Positions 9,555 through 18,043 of a stretch of DNA of 64,000 bases are shown here, one piece after another. A program made the position numbers and the translations under genes. Location of the stretch: the NCBI GenBank assembly GCA_011365055.1, contig RDOG01000007.1, positions 56,181-120,180 of the forward strand. The letters run 5' to 3'. How positions within the stretch are numbered: the first letter of the stretch is position 1; each line of letters opens with the position of its first letter. Below the pieces are notes generated by a model that was not told where the DNA came from, made no database searches, and was given only the letters and a program-made list of their open reading frames with translations. The DNA comes from Promethearchaeota archaeon. Lineage in GTDB: Archaea; Asgardarchaeota; Lokiarchaeia; Helarchaeales; RDOG01.

Positions 9555-10592
9555 ATGGTCATGTCTGAAGAACTATTTCTTCAAGATTCGACTTCAACTG
9601 GTACAAAGCAGTCTAAAAATCAAGAGATAATCGATGAATTCATGCGAAAAAAAGCTGAAGAAGGAAAATCTGAATCCTTACGAAGAAATTATGAATATGA
9701 TATCAAGGATTTCATCAAGAATTTAAGTATTAGATCGATTGAAAATGTTATGATAGAGGATCTTGAAGAATATATAGAAGTTATGCGAAATAGAAACTGT
9801 TCAGGTTCAACCATTAACAGAAGATTATCCGCCATTAAAGCATTATTTAAATTTTTAATTCAAAAAAATAGAAGGCACTTGAGAAGGCTTAAAAGATCTT
9901 CAACTTCGAATGAAGATATTGAAAAAATTCGTCAAAGAATAGAAGAATTCGAAGAATTAATTGAAATAGGACGAGTAAAATCAATAAAAAAAGAAAAATT
10001 ACCCTTTACGCTCGAAGAAATTAAACAAGTTTTACACATAGCAAAAAATGATAGTGTACGTAATTACTTGATTCTCAAATTTAGTGCTATTGGAACAGGA
10101 GCACGAAATACTGCAGTTAGAAAATTGAAGAAAGAAGATCTGGAATGTTTTAAATGTGATGGTAATTGTGATTCTTGCACTCCTACGGTTAAAGTTTTGC
10201 GAAAAGGGAAGATTGAAAAAGGACACGAAGATAGAAATAAAATAAGAGTTAGAATTGAGCACAATACTTGTAAACAAATTAGAAATTTTATCAATAAAAA
10301 CGAAAATGGAAATAAATTTGTATTTGAATCAAGAATAAAAGAATCAGTACTATCTATCCTCCAATTAAATAGAATCTTGAAAGGAGCTGTAGAACAAGCC
10401 GGCATTGAATTGAAAGGAAGAACATATCATTCGTTAAGACATACATTTATTACTGAAGGAATAAAAAATGGAACGCCATATGGACATATGGCGAGACAAG
10501 TTGATCATGAGGGAAAATTAGGCATTACAGGCAAATATGAACATATGAGCGCCAAGGATTTAAAAATTATTTTCATAAAAATCAATATTTAA
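9555..10592 (+). CDS. Tyrosine recombinase / integrase (XerA-like) with Cys cluster
   Basis: A 345-residue phage-integrase-family protein. The N-terminal SAM-like, core-binding domain covers about 20-110. The catalytic domain has R184 (GTGARNTAVRKL), H292-x-x-R295 (HSLRH) and nucleophile Y328 (GKYEHM). It breaks and rejoins DNA strands at specific sites. Just after the first catalytic arginine there is a four-cysteine cluster (C198, C201, C205, C208; CFKCDGNCDSC), likely a small metal-binding insertion not usual for XerA. ATG 9555 or ATG 9561 can start it. Its place beside methyltransferase genes suggests it mobilises this island; no tRNA or attachment repeat was found nearby. Confidence 0.85.
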   Translation: MVMSEELFLQDSTSTGTKQSKNQEIIDEFMRKKAEEGKSESLRRNYEYDIKDFIKNLSIRSIENVMIEDLEEYIEVMRNRNCSGSTINRRLSAIKALFKFLIQKNRRHLRRLKRSSTSNEDIEKIRQRIEEFEELIEIGRVKSIKKEKLPFTLEEIKQVLHIAKNDSVRNYLILKFSAIGTGARNTAVRKLKKEDLECFKCDGNCDSCTPTVKVLRKGKIEKGHEDRNKIRVRIEHNTCKQIRNFINKNENGNKFVFESRIKESVLSILQLNRILKGAVEQAGIELKGRTYHSLRHTFITEGIKNGTPYGHMARQVDHEGKLGITGKYEHMSAKDLKIIFIKINI

Positions 10593-10697
10593 ATTGAAAA
10601 AATAAGGAAGATAAATAAACTGTATCCTTTAAATTCAAAAGTACTTAGTCCGAAATTAAAAAAATTTAATAGAGATACTTGCCTCCAAATCATATTT

Positions 10698-11330
10698 TTG
10701 ATAACCTTAATGTCTGTTTTAAGAAGTAAGAGCACTTATCCAGCTTTTCGAAGGAAATTAGACAATTTTCATTTAACAGAACAATCAATACCATTAATCA
10801 GCATCGCATTTTCATTTTCAGATCTCTTCATAAATCCAATTATTGAGCCATTCTCAGATAAAATAGTTAATAATAAGATCTTTAGCCCATCATTATTAAT
10901 TTTTGGTATAACAGGTGACGAATGTATTTATGCACGAGATTTACAAATATTACTTTTATTTAGAATTATACAAGAAATTAAATCTACACCTTTCGGAGTG
11001 TTTAATATCAGAATCATTAGTGATATATGTAATGAAAAAGGATATATAAAAGCTTTAAGATATAAAATTGACATTGATAATGTTGAAAAAGTGTTATTTC
11101 CTTTCTTATATAATTCTTTAGCTGTTATATTGTGATTTAATCAATTTAAAATGGTCTTTAGTGCAATCCTTAAATGTTATATATTTAGATTAAAGAATTC
11201 TGAATCAATTCTAACACAAGATTTAAGAGAATAATTAAGATTAAAGTGCTTTAGGGACAATCCTTTAGATCATATTCCATTATATTCTTCTTATTTGGAA
11301 AAGAATATCTTACATATCCTGTTTTCAAAC
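10698..11330 (+). pseudogene. Decayed major facilitator transporter, N-terminal half
   Basis: The open frame 10698-11135 reads like the first half of an MFS transporter. It has a hydrophobic stretch ending PIIEPFSDKIVNNKIF (compare the MFS loop motif GxLSDrxGrr), then YARDLQILLLFRIIQEI, which looks like a degenerate transmembrane 4 segment. Many residues inside the helices are unsuited to a membrane. After the TGA at 11133 the same frame continues with LKNSESILTQDLRE and two more stops, as expected for the loop following helix 6. An intact MFS gene follows at 11465. Similarity was judged by eye and is weak; it may instead be an unknown small gene. Confidence 0.4.
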
Positions 11331-11464
11331 TCTTTATTTTAGTCAATTATTTAATATTAATACTCTCATTTAAATAAATGTTTATATCATCCATTAATCT
11401 AAGAATTTTTAAATCTATTATCATATCCTTCGATTATTCAATAAAATAATCAACTTGGAAAAAT

Positions 11465-12682
11465 ATGAATAGAGATAATTATTTAATAATGGTTAGTACG
11501 TTTTGTCACGGTATTGGATTAGGATTACAGATTTATTTCGCGATAATTCGTGCAGGCATTTTGATAAATCCTATATTATCAGCCTTAATGATGGGGGTTT
11601 ATTTTGCTACAGCATCAATTGCTTCAATGATATTCGGAAAATTATCAGATCATGTAAAAAAAAGAAAAATATTTGGTATTTTAGGAAATATTCTTTGTGG
11701 AGTTGTATACATCCAATACTTTTTCATTACAGATATGATATTTTTTTTGTTATTTTCATTCTTTGCTGGAATAACAACAAGTCTTGTGAGTGCTACCATT
11801 CCTGCATTGTATTCAGAATTAGATCCCCATACAGAAAAAGGAATGCTGATGAGTTGGTACAATATAAGTAATTCTGCGGGATGGGCAGTTAGCGTTTTTC
11901 TGGGAGAAATTTTCTTTATATTTATGCAAAATTTTATATATTTTCTGTTTGGATTCGTTACAATTTCTGCAGCTTTATTCTTAATTCCAATAAGAGAAAA
12001 ACACTTAGAAAAGAATAGGAATGAGTCAGAAATTAAAACAAATAATTCACATTTTGATAAGATCAAACCGTTTCTTATTTTCATTGCAATTATTGTTGCC
12101 TTTCGTCATTGTACAAGTCAGGGTACAATCAGTTCTTTACTCCCAAATTTTTTGGTTTTAGAACTACAGGCTTCAGAATTTGTGAGAGGGTTCATTTACT
12201 CTTTTAATACTTTCTTGCAAGTTGGACTTATGATACCTATTGGTCGATTAGTTGATAAACATGGAAGACGAAATGTATTAATACTTGGAGTAAGTTTTTC
12301 TATGATTGCAGCTTTTGGTTATAGTCTTTGTATCACACCTTGGCAAGTTCTTCCATTTCAAATTTGTGTAGCTATTGGGTGGACGTGTCTAATTAATAGT
12401 GCTTCGGCGTATATAATTGATATCACAACTGAAAATGATAGGGCTAAAGGAGTTGGATTATTAAATGCCGGGCTATTTATTGGAGGATCTGCTGGACCCT
12501 TTCTAGCTAGTTTGTCACTTACAATTTTTTATGGTAGTTTCCAATTATCTTTCATCTTTCTAAGTTTATTTGCCATCCCTGGTATCATACTTTGCCTTTT
12601 GTTAAAGGAAGACAAAGAAAATCATGTTTATCAGATTTTCAGTAAAAAATCTAAAATAATCGAGAGTGAAATTGAACAATAA
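11465..12682 (+). CDS. Major facilitator superfamily transporter
   Basis: A 405-residue integral membrane protein with about 12 hydrophobic helices and a charged central loop near 180-200. The loop between helices 2 and 3 has GKLSDHVKKRKI and the equivalent loop of the second half has GRLVDKHGRRNVL, the paired MFS signature. It is a secondary transporter driven by an ion gradient; the substrate cannot be told. It starts at ATG 11465 after a 330-base AT-rich region and converges with the peroxiredoxin-like gene, with 11 bases between the stops. Confidence 0.85.
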   Translation: MNRDNYLIMVSTFCHGIGLGLQIYFAIIRAGILINPILSALMMGVYFATASIASMIFGKLSDHVKKRKIFGILGNILCGVVYIQYFFITDMIFFLLFSFFAGITTSLVSATIPALYSELDPHTEKGMLMSWYNISNSAGWAVSVFLGEIFFIFMQNFIYFLFGFVTISAALFLIPIREKHLEKNRNESEIKTNNSHFDKIKPFLIFIAIIVAFRHCTSQGTISSLLPNFLVLELQASEFVRGFIYSFNTFLQVGLMIPIGRLVDKHGRRNVLILGVSFSMIAAFGYSLCITPWQVLPFQICVAIGWTCLINSASAYIIDITTENDRAKGVGLLNAGLFIGGSAGPFLASLSLTIFYGSFQLSFIFLSLFAIPGIILCLLLKEDKENHVYQIFSKKSKIIESEIEQ

Positions 12683-12693
12683 ATTATCATTAA

Positions 12694-13185
12694 TCAAAAA
12701 ATAGGGTGATATTTTTTTAAATTCCATAAAAAATCAAATATTTCTGTATTATTGGGAATGTCATCCATGGTATCAGAATAATACGCATATATTATTGTAC
12801 CATTTTTATCTATAATGAACATTGCAGGAATCCGCCCAAGTTTTAACATGTTAATTTCTTGATTAAATACCTTTCCAATCTCCCTTTTAACATCATAATA
12901 AATACGAATTTTATTTTGTGTAAATTGTTCTTCAACTTTTATTGTATTTCTTTTATTATCTTGCAAAATTGGGATTAGTTCAACGTCTAGCTCCCTGAAT
13001 TTTTTAATATCTTTTGCCAGTTTGCGTAAATGAGCTCTAGAAAATGGACAATACTTAGATCTAAGTAAGATTATTACTAATTCCTTTTTTCCAATGAAAT
13101 CATGTAGATTTACTCTTTCATCTCTTGTATTAATGATTAAATAATTAGGTAATTTTTTCCCAACTATGTTGAACTTGTCTTTGAC
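12694..13185 (-). CDS. Peroxiredoxin-like (AhpC/TSA) protein, non-canonical start
   Basis: About 163 residues if started at GTC 13185. The domain begins with FNIVGKKLPNYLI (the family's G-x-x-aP-x-f entry), then VNLHDFIGKKELVIILLR, a single cysteine in RSKYCPFSRAHLRKL, and the late strand pair RIPAMFIIDKNGTIIY. It probably reduces peroxides with the one visible cysteine; the second cysteine of CPxC relatives is serine. There is no ATG, GTG or TTG in frame between the upstream TGA (13194-13192) and TTG 12966, which lies inside the domain. GGGTGA at 13192-13197 stands six bases before GTC 13185. A frameshift from ATG 13193 is the alternative. Confidence 0.65.
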   Translation of the reverse strand, partial: VKDKFNIVGKKLPNYLIINTRDERVNLHDFIGKKELVIILLRSKYCPFSRAHLRKLAKDIKKFRELDVELIPILQDNKRNTIKVEEQFTQNKIRIYYDVKREIGKVFNQEINMLKLGRIPAMFIIDKNGTIIYAYYSDTMDDIPNNTEIFDFLWNLKKYHPIF

Positions 13186-13191
13186 TTTCCA

Positions 13192-13197
13192 TCACCC
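13192..13197 (-). promoter_or_regulatory. Shine-Dalgarno GGGTGA before a proposed GTC start
   Basis: Read on the minus strand, GGGTGA is followed by six bases and GTC at 13185-13183, in frame with the peroxiredoxin domain. The spacing equals that before the proposed ATT start at 16588 and the TTG start at 42055. Confidence 0.45.
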
Positions 13198-13295
13198 AAA
13201 TTAATCCGTTATTGGATATTACAAACTCTTTTTATAAATTATTAAATTCTTAATTAAACTTGTTGAATATACTAGAAAAAATATTGGTGTTTTAC

Positions 13296-13940
13296 GTGAA
13301 TCTATTGGAAGATATTAGAAATGCTATTGTTGAAGGAGATGAAGAATCAACAAAAAAATTAGTTGAAAAAGCCTTAAACAAAAAATTTTCAGTAAAAAAA
13401 ATAATGTTAGAGGGTCTAGCGAAAGGAATGATGATCGTTGGGGAAAAATATGAAGAAAAAGAATACTTTTTACCTGAAATAATAATTGCTGCTGATGCGT
13501 GTCAAGCAGGAATGATTTTATTAAAAGATCACCTGAATATAGAAGATTTAGATTATAAAGCTAAAATCATTATAGGCGTCGTTAAGGGAGACATTCATGC
13601 GATTGGAAAAAATATCACTAAATATTTCTTAGAAGCATCGGGTTATAAGTGCATCGATTGTGGTAGAAACGTGAAACCAGAAATTTTTATTGAAACAATT
13701 AAGAAAAATAAAGCAGAAATTCTTGCTTTAAGCACTATGATGACTCCAACTTTAGAAAGTATACGAGAAGTAATGAAAGCCCTTACTGAGGCAAAACTTC
13801 GTGATAAGATTAAAGTAATAATTGGTGGTGCAGCTACAGATGAGATTTTTGCTAAGGAGATCGGAGCTGATTTCTATGCAAAGGATGCAAATCAAGCGAT
13901 TAGAATATTAGATAGATACATACTTGAGGTTAAAAAATGA
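13296..13940 (+). CDS. Corrinoid (B12-binding) methyl-carrier protein, MtbC/MttC-like
   Basis: About 214 residues. The helical cap domain (about 1-80; AIVEGDEE, MIVGEKYEEKEYFLPEI) precedes a Rossmann-like cobalamin domain with the lower-ligand motif GDIHAIGKN (DxHxxG) and STMMTPT and GGAATDE further on. It carries a methyl group on its corrinoid between a substrate methyltransferase and an acceptor methyltransferase. GTG 13296 gives the family's normal N-terminus (LLEDIRNAI); TTG 13260 would add twelve unusual residues. The stop overlaps the next gene's start by four bases (ATGA), so the two are translationally coupled. No substrate-specific methyltransferase such as MttB is in this operon. 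Confidence 0.9.
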   Translation: MNLLEDIRNAIVEGDEESTKKLVEKALNKKFSVKKIMLEGLAKGMMIVGEKYEEKEYFLPEIIIAADACQAGMILLKDHLNIEDLDYKAKIIIGVVKGDIHAIGKNITKYFLEASGYKCIDCGRNVKPEIFIETIKKNKAEILALSTMMTPTLESIREVMKALTEAKLRDKIKVIIGGAATDEIFAKEIGADFYAKDANQAIRILDRYILEVKK

Positions 13941-14992
13941 TTCACGAAATATTTGACGATCAAGAATTATTAGATGGATTAATGGGAAAGGATGGGGGAG
14001 TTGTACCGACATTTCCAATAAGTTTGGGATATTCTATTAATGAATATTACAAAAAAACTGGATTGAATGCAAATTTCATAATGCATGATCCAAAACATTT
14101 AGCTAAATCACAAATTTTTGTGAGAGATAAGTTCAAATTGCCCTTTTGTATTTCCTTGTGCGATTTAAATGTGACATCTGAAGCATTAGGGGCAACTCTC
14201 ACGTATGAAGATTCGACAATTCCGATGTTTGAAAAGGCAGCAATTCAATCATTGGAAGACATTGATAAGTTGGAAGTAGTAGATCCTTATAAGGCTGGGA
14301 GAATGCCAGTAGTGATTAAAGCTGGGAGATATTTTGTAGAAAATATCAAGGAAAAAAATGTATTAATTGCAGGTGGTTGTGCAGGTCCCATAACGGCTGC
14401 TGGAAGTGTTTTTGGAATAGAAAATTTGATGCGAAATATGATTAGAAATCCTGAAATCGTTCATAAAGCTTTAAGCATAATTACTGATAGCTTAATTGAA
14501 TTTATGAATGCACAATTGGAGCAAGGTTTACAAGGTGTAGGGATTGCAGATCCAACAGCTTCGTGTTCTTGTATATCTCCAGAATTTTTTCGTAAATTTG
14601 CTTTCCCTTATTTGAAAAAAATATTGAAAAAAATCAATACTATTGGAACTTTATTGCATATATGTGGTGATACTGAAGGAATTTTAAACGATATTGTTAA
14701 ACTAAGAGGAATCTTAATTATGAGCATTGATGATGTAAATCTTAAAAAAGCAAAAGAAGTATTTGCTAAGAAAATGATAATTACACTTGGAAACGTATCA
14801 ACAACGACGCTATTGAGAGGATCACCAGAAGATGTTAAGCAAGATGCCTTGAGATGTATAAAAGAGGCTGCTGATGGGGGGAAATTCTTTTTAAGTACAG
14901 GTTGTGATATTGCTATTGGAACACCAGATGAAAATATTTGGAGTTTAATAAATACTGGAAAGATATATGGAAAATATCCAATTAAATTATAA
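13937..14992 (+). CDS. MtbA/UroD-family corrinoid methyltransferase
   Basis: A 351-residue TIM-barrel protein of the uroporphyrinogen decarboxylase/methylcobamide methyltransferase family. The zinc ligands H-x-C-x(n)-C are visible as LHICGD and, near the C-terminus, STGCDIAIGTP. DPTASCSCISPEFF is also typical of MtaA/MtbA. In methanogens these enzymes move the methyl group from the corrinoid protein to coenzyme M; the acceptor here may be a different thiol or tetrahydrofolate-like carrier. Translational coupling to the corrinoid protein makes that protein the obvious partner. The 3' end overlaps hisS by six bases. Confidence 0.88.
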   Translation: MIHEIFDDQELLDGLMGKDGGVVPTFPISLGYSINEYYKKTGLNANFIMHDPKHLAKSQIFVRDKFKLPFCISLCDLNVTSEALGATLTYEDSTIPMFEKAAIQSLEDIDKLEVVDPYKAGRMPVVIKAGRYFVENIKEKNVLIAGGCAGPITAAGSVFGIENLMRNMIRNPEIVHKALSIITDSLIEFMNAQLEQGLQGVGIADPTASCSCISPEFFRKFAFPYLKKILKKINTIGTLLHICGDTEGILNDIVKLRGILIMSIDDVNLKKAKEVFAKKMIITLGNVSTTTLLRGSPEDVKQDALRCIKEAADGGKFFLSTGCDIAIGTPDENIWSLINTGKIYGKYPIKL

Positions 14993-16429
14993 TTGAAACC
15001 GTCTTATATTATCAAGGATGTATTGCACGCTTAATGCCTTTTTTATAAAACGCTTCTCTTCACCTGTAACCATATTTTTTACGTGAATTTCGTTCTTTTT
15101 TATTTCATCCTCTCCCAAAAAAATGACAAAAGGTACTTGTTTTTTATTAGCAATTTTTAATTGTTTATTTATTTTAATAGCTTCAGGATAAATTTCAACT
15201 TGTAAAGCATGTGCTCTAAAAAAATTTGCAAGTTTTACAGCAGGAATATAAAATTCTTCAGAAAATAAAGGTATAAAAATGTCGATTTTTCCTAAATCTT
15301 CGGGGAACATTTTATTTTTTTTCATTAAATATAAGATTCGCTCAAAACCAATTGAAAAACCACATGCAGGAATTTCATGTCCAGTAAGAATCCCTATTAA
15401 TTTATCGAATCTTCCTCCACCTGCAATTGAAAAAGAAACAGATGGGTGTGAAATTTCGAAAATGGGACCTGTATAATATGCCATTCCCCTCACTAAGAAA
15501 GGATCGAATTCAATGTTACCATTTTCCATTCCAATTTTAAGAATGGAAGAAATAATTTTTTCCAAATTAATAAAAACTTCTTCAGCTCGATTTTTTATAA
15601 TTTCTGGTTCTAATTCATCTTCAATATCCGTTTCATATGGTACTTTATCAACTTCCACGTAACTTAATAATAAATCCCTCGCTAAATTTACAGATTTTAT
15701 CGGATCTGTTTCTTCTTTCAAAATCCTAATTTTTTCAATTAAATTTTCAATTAGTTCATTTTCTAGACCTCTAGATTTAAGCTCTTCTATCATTCCATTC
15801 AAGCCTAATTTATCCAATTTATCAATCGTAATCAGTACCTTCTCATGTAATTTGACAGGTATTTTCACGGATAATAAAAGTGCTTTAAGTAATCTTCTAT
15901 CGTTTATTCGAACTGAAAAATCTTTGAATCCCAATTCAGAGAGTATTTCTGTCACTAATAACATTACTTCAACTTCAATATGTGGCGATTTTGAACCTAT
16001 CACGTCTACATCACATTGATAAAATTCTCTATATCTCCCAACTTGAGATCGTTCTGCTCTCCAAACTGGAGCAATATGATAACGTTTGAATATTTTAGGT
16101 AATGAATTTTTGTTATTTGCATAAAATCTAGCAAGTGGAACAGTTAAATCATATCTTAAAGCTAAATCTGACAAAACTTCAGGGAATTTTGAACTTTTTT
16201 TCAAGGAATCATCTAATTTTTTCCCTCTTTTAAGAATTCTGAATATTAAATTATCTGTTTCGTCTCCACTTTTTCCTTCTAATATTTCTTTTCGTTCAAC
16301 TATGGGTGTGTCAATTGGTTGATAACCATATTTCTTAAAAATTGCTTGAATTTTATTTATTAAATACTCCCTTTCAAAATATTCTTCGGGTATAAAATCT
16401 CTAAAACCCTCTGCTGGATTAAGATTCAT
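14987..16429 (-). CDS. hisS: Histidyl-tRNA synthetase
   Basis: A 480-residue class II aminoacyl-tRNA synthetase that attaches histidine to tRNA-His. Motif 1 lies near the N-terminus. Motif 2 reads WRAERSQVGRYREFYQCDVD, the histidine-A signature is LVRGMAYYTGPIFE, and motif 3 is GFSIGFERILYLM. The C-terminal anticodon-binding domain includes IFIPLFSEEF. The length is that of archaeal/eukaryotic-type enzymes with an insertion in the catalytic domain. ATG 16429 is preferred over TTG 16438. It is convergent with the corrinoid methyltransferase. Confidence 0.95.
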   Translation of the reverse strand: MNLNPAEGFRDFIPEEYFEREYLINKIQAIFKKYGYQPIDTPIVERKEILEGKSGDETDNLIFRILKRGKKLDDSLKKSSKFPEVLSDLALRYDLTVPLARFYANNKNSLPKIFKRYHIAPVWRAERSQVGRYREFYQCDVDVIGSKSPHIEVEVMLLVTEILSELGFKDFSVRINDRRLLKALLLSVKIPVKLHEKVLITIDKLDKLGLNGMIEELKSRGLENELIENLIEKIRILKEETDPIKSVNLARDLLLSYVEVDKVPYETDIEDELEPEIIKNRAEEVFINLEKIISSILKIGMENGNIEFDPFLVRGMAYYTGPIFEISHPSVSFSIAGGGRFDKLIGILTGHEIPACGFSIGFERILYLMKKNKMFPEDLGKIDIFIPLFSEEFYIPAVKLANFFRAHALQVEIYPEAIKINKQLKIANKKQVPFVIFLGEDEIKKNEIHVKNMVTGEEKRFIKKALSVQYILDNIRRFQL

Positions 16430-16575
16430 TTCTATCAAATTTTCCTAATTCTTTTTTCCTTTATATGTAAATTCCTAGTGTTTTTACAAGCCTAATAGCT
16501 ATTTTATTTTTTACTAATTTTTTACAATACCTTAAAATTTAATAAGCAACTTCAATTATGTTATAAAAATCTAAA

Positions 16576-16581
16576 AGGTGA
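16576..16581 (+). promoter_or_regulatory. Shine-Dalgarno AGGTGA before a proposed ATT start
   Basis: AGGTGA, complementary to the archaeal 16S rRNA tail, is followed by six bases (AAGAAA) and ATT at 16588, in frame with the ferredoxin. No ATG, GTG or TTG is available in this frame before TTG 16636. Confidence 0.55.
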
Positions 16582-16587
16582 AAGAAA

Positions 16588-16833
16588 ATTTCTCCAGTTC
16601 TTTTTGAGGATACAGAAAAAGGAAAACGTCTTTGTTTGGTATTTCAAAGATGTAAAGGATGCCATATTTGTATAGAAGTGTGCCCACGAAAAATTTTGGA
16701 AAAATCTGATGAATTAAATTCAAAAGTTCAATATCCGCCTAAATTAAAAGATGGGGGCGAATGTAGTTTTTGTAGAGAATGCGAATTAATTTGCCCTGAT
16801 TTTTCGATCTATGTTTTGCCAATAGAAGCTTGA
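16588..16833 (+). CDS. 2x[4Fe-4S] ferredoxin, KorD-like, ATT start proposed
   Basis: About 81 residues. Two classical cluster motifs are present: CKGCHICIEVCP and CSFCRECELICP. The intervening segment (KILEKSDELNS) and the spacing resemble the delta subunit of 2-oxoacid:ferredoxin oxidoreductases, so it probably carries electrons for such an enzyme or a similar one. The other subunits are not nearby. A start at TTG 16636 would leave only five residues before the first cysteine. The frame is open back to TGA 16579-16581, the motif AGGTGA overlaps that stop, and ATT 16588 follows at ideal spacing, giving an N-terminus ISPVLFEDTEKGKRL. Confidence 0.75.
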   Translation: MSPVLFEDTEKGKRLCLVFQRCKGCHICIEVCPRKILEKSDELNSKVQYPPKLKDGGECSFCRECELICPDFSIYVLPIEA

Positions 16834-16853
16834 CCAATTCCTGTTTATGATAT

Positions 16854-17873
16854 CTAAATAGTACTTGTGAATTGATCCCATCCCTTTCTTTGTAGATTTT
16901 TTATTTCATTGTTTTTATTTCTTAAAGTAACGCCCTTAGAGGGTTCTTGTGTTTTTCCAATTATTGAAATTTTTTCACCATGATCTTTAGCAATTCTTAA
17001 GATATCATCCAAATTTTCTTCTTTTAAAGTAAATACAAGTTCAAAATCTTCTCCAACATGAAATATAGAATAATGCAAATCATTTTTAAGTAAATTGTTT
17101 ATTTCTAGGGATTCTACATGAATTGGTATTGATTTTTCTTCTATTTCTATACCAACATTACTCGCCGTACCGATTTTATGCAATTCCCATGCAAGTCCAT
17201 CAGTTATATCACCAATAGCTGTTATCTTAGACGTCTTCGCAATATCTAAGGAAAATTTAATTTTTGCATCTGGTTCCAATGCAGCTTTCACGGAATTTGG
17301 GAATTTTTTGATTAGTTTTTCATTATTTTCTTGTAAAATGGTAAAACCTGATGCCGCAAGACCTATATTTCCAGTTACTGCGACAAGATCTCCAACCTTC
17401 GCACCATGTCTTGTCATTAAATGGCGCTTATTGGTAATCCCAATTGCAGTCCCTGCGATAATTAAATCATCAGTCCTATTAACATCCCCACCAAACACAC
17501 AAGTATCATATTTTTTTGCTTTGATTTCCATTCCTTGACCTAACTCGTCAATTTCTTGTTCATATATTTTTTCAGGAAAACCAAGACTCATGACCAATCC
17601 TAAAGGTCTTGCACCCATTGCTGCAAGATCACTAACATTAACAGTTATAGCCTTCATTCCCATTTGTTTATATGACATCAAAAAAGGAGCATGTCTTTTC
17701 TTACTTATTAAATCAGTTGTTATTACTAATACTTGATCATCCAAACCTAAATCAATAACTCCACAATCTTCATTTATTCCAGTTTGTGATTTAATCCCTA
17801 TTAAAATGTGTGGTAACGTGGAGAAATTACGTTTGAAAATATTTATAATATCTATTTCTTTAAGACTTGACAT
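16854..17873 (-). CDS. thiL: Thiamine-monophosphate kinase
   Basis: A 339-residue protein of the AIRS/PurM fold. It has the N-terminal acidic motif NEDCGVIDLG, TTDLISKKRHAPF, the metal-binding MKAITVNVSDLAAMGA, FGGDVNRTDD and IGDITDGLAWEL. These match ThiL, which phosphorylates thiamine monophosphate to the active diphosphate cofactor using ATP. No other thiamine genes are adjacent. It starts at ATG 17873 and converges with the ferredoxin gene, about 20 bases away. Confidence 0.9.
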   Translation of the reverse strand: MSSLKEIDIINIFKRNFSTLPHILIGIKSQTGINEDCGVIDLGLDDQVLVITTDLISKKRHAPFLMSYKQMGMKAITVNVSDLAAMGARPLGLVMSLGFPEKIYEQEIDELGQGMEIKAKKYDTCVFGGDVNRTDDLIIAGTAIGITNKRHLMTRHGAKVGDLVAVTGNIGLAASGFTILQENNEKLIKKFPNSVKAALEPDAKIKFSLDIAKTSKITAIGDITDGLAWELHKIGTASNVGIEIEEKSIPIHVESLEINNLLKNDLHYSIFHVGEDFELVFTLKEENLDDILRIAKDHGEKISIIGKTQEPSKGVTLRNKNNEIKNLQRKGWDQFTSTI

Positions 17874-18043
17874 GTTAATTACTCTTCTAATTTTAAAAAA
17901 TTTATACTTCCCAATATTAAGTCGGGATGTTAGATCTTTAAAAAATTTCGATAGGTAAACCTTTAAAATAATGAAAGTTATTAAGTTTCATTTAAAAATA
18001 TAAAAAAACCTTTGAATTAATAGAATTTTATCGAGATGGGCAA

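Noticed and set aside
11503..11871. Overlapping open frame in the MFS gene
   Set aside because: Out-of-frame with the transporter and rich in Cys/Tyr/Ile without a plausible fold.
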